Translations under genes and position numbers: made by a program | Assembly: GCA_032158295.1 (NCBI GenBank) | Contig: CM063245.1 | Location: 25,787,726 to 25,851,725 of the forward strand | DNA from: Pycnopodia helianthoides | Lineage: Eukaryota; Echinodermata; Asteroidea; Forcipulatida; Asteriidae | Length of the DNA: 64,000 nt | Reading direction: 5' to 3' | The notes under the pieces: model-generated | Database searches by the model: none | The model's input: the letters and a program-made list of their open reading frames with translations, nothing else | Told to the model about the DNA's origin: nothing | Part shown: piece after piece, positions 61,327 to 64,000 of the stretch | Numbering within the stretch: position 1 is the stretch's first letter | Layout: the number at the start of each line of letters is the position of its first letter

Positions 61327-61695
61327 TTAAAGGCACTGGACACCTTTGGTGATTGTCAAAACCAGTATTGTCACTTGGTTTATCCCATCATATGCATGAA
61401 ATAACAAATCTGTGAAAATTTGGACTCAATTGGTCATCGCAGTTGCAAGAAAATAATGAAAGAAAAAACACCCTCGATGCACAAATTTTGTGTGCTTTCA
61501 GGTGCATAATAAAAGGATTCAGCTAGTCTTTTCATTTGAGTGCAAATTACCTCTTTCTCAAAAACTACATTACTTCAGAGGGAACCGTTTCTCACAATGT
61601 TTTATACTATCAACAGCTCTCCATGCTTATTACTAGGTAAGTTTTTATGCTAATTTTGTGTGTGAATAATTACAAATAGTGTCCAGTGCCTTTAA
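61327..61695. mobile_element. TTAA-flanked MITE, TTAAAGGCACTGGACAC type
   Basis: It begins TTAAAGGCACTGGACACctt and ends agtgtccagtgcctttaa, 369 bp. It is the complete relative of the partial copy at 5536. Confidence 0.93.
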
Positions 61696-62301
61696 AGGGC
61701 TGTGGCCATTTACAAATTACGGATCTCTTGAAAATTCCATCCTGTCCTAGGCAGGAGCAGTCGCTGTTTCTATATTTTGTTTATCAGTAAATCTTACAAA
61801 TTGGAGTTTGACTTAAAAATATTATTGTACACATAATAAACGAAAATATTTATTTAAAATGATGGTGAAAGTTGTAAATGTTTTAAGTATAATGGTCTCA
61901 AATTAACACAACATCATTCTTTCAAGTGTTCATGTTCTGGTTCATTGTTGGCGTCGGTCATTCCTTGATTTGTTGTTTATTCCGACATCTTGAAATTAAC
62001 AGAGTGGGCAGCACGTTGGGTTTGGATCATGACAACGCCGATGACAAAAAAGTGACAGTGGTTGGCTTACTGCAAATTACATTCATGGGTTGTCCTTCAT
62101 TTGACTATTTCACTATAATTTGGGTTTGTAGGATGGCCTGTGGCCAAAACAATAATAGTTCAACACCACAGATTAGGGGCGCAACTCGTCCATATTTATT
62201 TGGGGGTTACATTCAAGTTAAATCAAACGAAGCTGATAGTTGTTTCATCGTTATATCTCCGGACCATTGTAGGCGGGGGGGGGGGGGGCTTGTGAACACT
62301 A

Positions 62302-62473
62302 GGGCCTAATTTCATAGATCTGCTAAGCACAGAAAGTAGCTAAGTACATGAACAACAAAATTTTTGCTTACCAGAATAATGTTAACAACCAAAATACCAT
62401 GTCACATCTGTGAATGATAGGCTGCTCATTTTTGCTAAGCAAAATGTTCTGTTTAAGCATGAAGTTGGGCCCA
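62302..62473. mobile_element. GGGCCTAATT-type inverted-repeat MITE
   Basis: It begins gggcctaatttcatagatct and ends catgaagttgggccc. The interior cagaataatgtta, ccaaaataccatgtcaca and ttgctaagca match the copies at 10718 and 40643. Confidence 0.85.
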
Positions 62474-63586
62474 AGGTTAGTGATGACCATTTTTATGCTA
62501 ATGGAATCACTTTTTGTTTAGCTGTTGGTTCACAAAGAACGTCTCCCCTTGTACCCAGTTATTGTTAGGCCGCAAAATGCACGATGATGGTCTTAACAAT
62601 TATTTGTGAGACTAATCTCCCATACTTATGTTTGTTTATTTGTTTTTGTTGTTTATTTCTTGAAACAAAATTATTATCCTTTTTTAGTTTTTAATATCCA
62701 CAATCCCTCCGTGTTCAATCAATGCATTCGCTTTAGCTATATCACCACAAGCCGTGAAAGTATTCAGTTTAAACCAGCTCATTGTACTTATGAATCGAAT
62801 ATCTCTTAATAAAAAACATTCTTATTTTTCCAGGGAACTTGACTGCTATACATTTCGGAAACCACCGCGCACTCTTAAAGACTAGTTAGGTCATTTCGTT
62901 CCAATAAATCAGAAAAACACAGTCTCAAGAAAAATGCTCTTTAATCGACAAAACAATATTATTTACACTTATAGGTAAGTCTTATTTACAATAAATCTAT
63001 GGTGAAAAACAGTTAATGTTCCAGGAATGAAACAATTAAAAGCAATAACACTGTTGCTTTTATAAAAAATTGGATTGCCCTTTTTTCATTAAAAAATATT
63101 TTAAAAATTTGTTTCATTTATTTCTAGACTGCTGTCTTATATCGCAGTGACTTCCTAAGTTTGCGTCCACAACTGAAAGTCATTCTATCGACCCAATAAA
63201 CCTTTATCGTGCTACCACCATCTTGGATATGTTCCCTGTATCCAGCAACAATAATAAACGCTAATACTCGTTGTACAAAAAGAAACCAGACTAATTCTCC
63301 TTCAAGCCTCGGTTTGGTTACATTGGTTTGAATGTGAGAAAAATCAAGATGGCCGCACCTTGATAAAGGTCTATTCTTTAATCTCAATTTAGCTGAATGT
63401 GCCATTTTGAGAGCCTACAGATTCCCTGTGTGTGTAGTGTTTGTGTAGTATGCATTTTAGTTGACGCGTGTGCATTTTACGCGGTCGCCATTATCTTTGA
63501 AATGTGCAACTTGACTCCCCATAAAATAGCACACCTTTGATGGACAAACAGTAACCCATTGATCACCATCATGCAGTAACCGCGTG

Positions 63587-63681
63587 TGACGTCATTGCAA
63601 GGAGTCAATTAAATGGCATGCAAATAGAAAGCGTGGCTGAACGTTAACGTTAATTCTGAAGTGTTTAACCTTGGCGCCGGG
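63587..63681. promoter_or_regulatory. Possible promoter: CRE and E2F-like sites
   Basis: A perfect cAMP-response element TGACGTCA is at 63587-63594, and ttggcgccggg at 63671-63681 resembles an E2F site. No adjacent gene is visible, so a gene beyond the right edge would be needed. Motif evidence only. Confidence 0.2.
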
Positions 63682-63928
63682 AGACGGTGATTCTTAAAGT
63701 CATTTACAGCAAATAAAGCGGCCTAAACATCGCGTTATTCTACGGAATGCGAAATTGAAGCAGAATTCACTTAAAGTGTGAGTAACTGCTCTTTTATGTA
63801 ATGCAATTAAAGAAAATATAACAATTCAATTTAAGAATCCACTCGAACAGCATTCAAATTCGCAGCAGTTCTTCGCTGAAATCTCTTGTGCCAATACTTT
63901 GCTAAGAAGAATGGCTGCAAAGAATGCC

Positions 63929-64000
63929 TTAAAGGTATTGTACACTTTTGGTAACAGCTCAAAATCAGTGTCCACATTTTGTGTGATTCAACATATGCAT
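63929..64000. mobile_element. TTAAAGGTAT element, cut by the window end
   Basis: It begins TTAAAGGTATTGTACACttt and continues with ttttgtgtgattcaacatat, similar to the inside of the 5536 and 61327 elements. Confidence 0.7.

Larger units (their letters stand above)
60077..64000. other. Right flank without supported gene
   Basis: It holds a foldback at 60285-60511, a TTAAAGGCAC MITE at 61327-61695, a GGGCCCAATT element at 62302-62473, promoter-like motifs near 63587-63681 and the start of another TTAAAGG element at 63929. Open frames of up to 127 codons (61.9-62.3 kb) have no recognisable domain. Confidence 0.7.

Noticed and set aside
61926..62309. 127-codon + strand ORF
   Set aside because: No domain; it runs into a poly-G tract and the edge of a MITE.

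Overview
The window is animal nuclear DNA: protein-coding exons are short (72-255 bp), bounded by GT/AG splice sites, and scattered among long AT-rich introns full of small inverted-repeat elements, minisatellites and tRNA-derived SINEs. The protein sequences are clearly metazoan. An echinoderm or another marine invertebrate deuterostome is my best guess, from the invertebrate-type cytohesin and COQ7 and the very dense foldback/MITE content. That is an inference, not something the sequence proves.

Layout. (1) + strand, 4951-35299: nine exons of a cytohesin (ARF guanine-nucleotide exchange factor; Sec7 plus PH domains) running to its stop codon. The N-terminal coiled-coil exons lie off the left edge. 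(2) 35300-41570: 3' UTR and intergenic DNA with striking foldback elements. (3) - strand, 46607-41571: a five-exon COQ7 (demethoxyubiquinone hydroxylase) with all exons found. (4) 46608-50784: repeats and a possible housekeeping-type promoter near 48.5 kb. (5) - strand, about 54643-50785: a four-exon gene of unrecognised family. (6) + strand, 59350-59910, possibly extended to 60076: an unrecognised long single-exon ORF. (7) 60.1-64 kb: repeats and no supported gene.

The genes are not an operon or obvious functional cluster. Cytohesin acts in ARF/phosphoinositide membrane traffic and COQ7 in mitochondrial ubiquinone synthesis; the other two are unknown. COQ7 and the unknown four-exon gene are in tandem on the - strand.

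Three points stand out. Two conserved coding exons carry single-base disruptions: cytohesin exon at 5953-6034 has one extra C, and COQ7 exon 2 has an in-frame TGA bracketed by apparent compensating indels. The 59.3 kb ORF shows a similar frame switch. Assembly or base-call error is the simplest explanation, but this needs checking. Second, several different MITE families share the same end, TTAAAGG, and look like TTAA-target insertions. Third, an inverted SINE pair flanks COQ7 exon 2. I found no CRISPR array, no convincing functional tRNA or rRNA, and no intact autonomous transposon.
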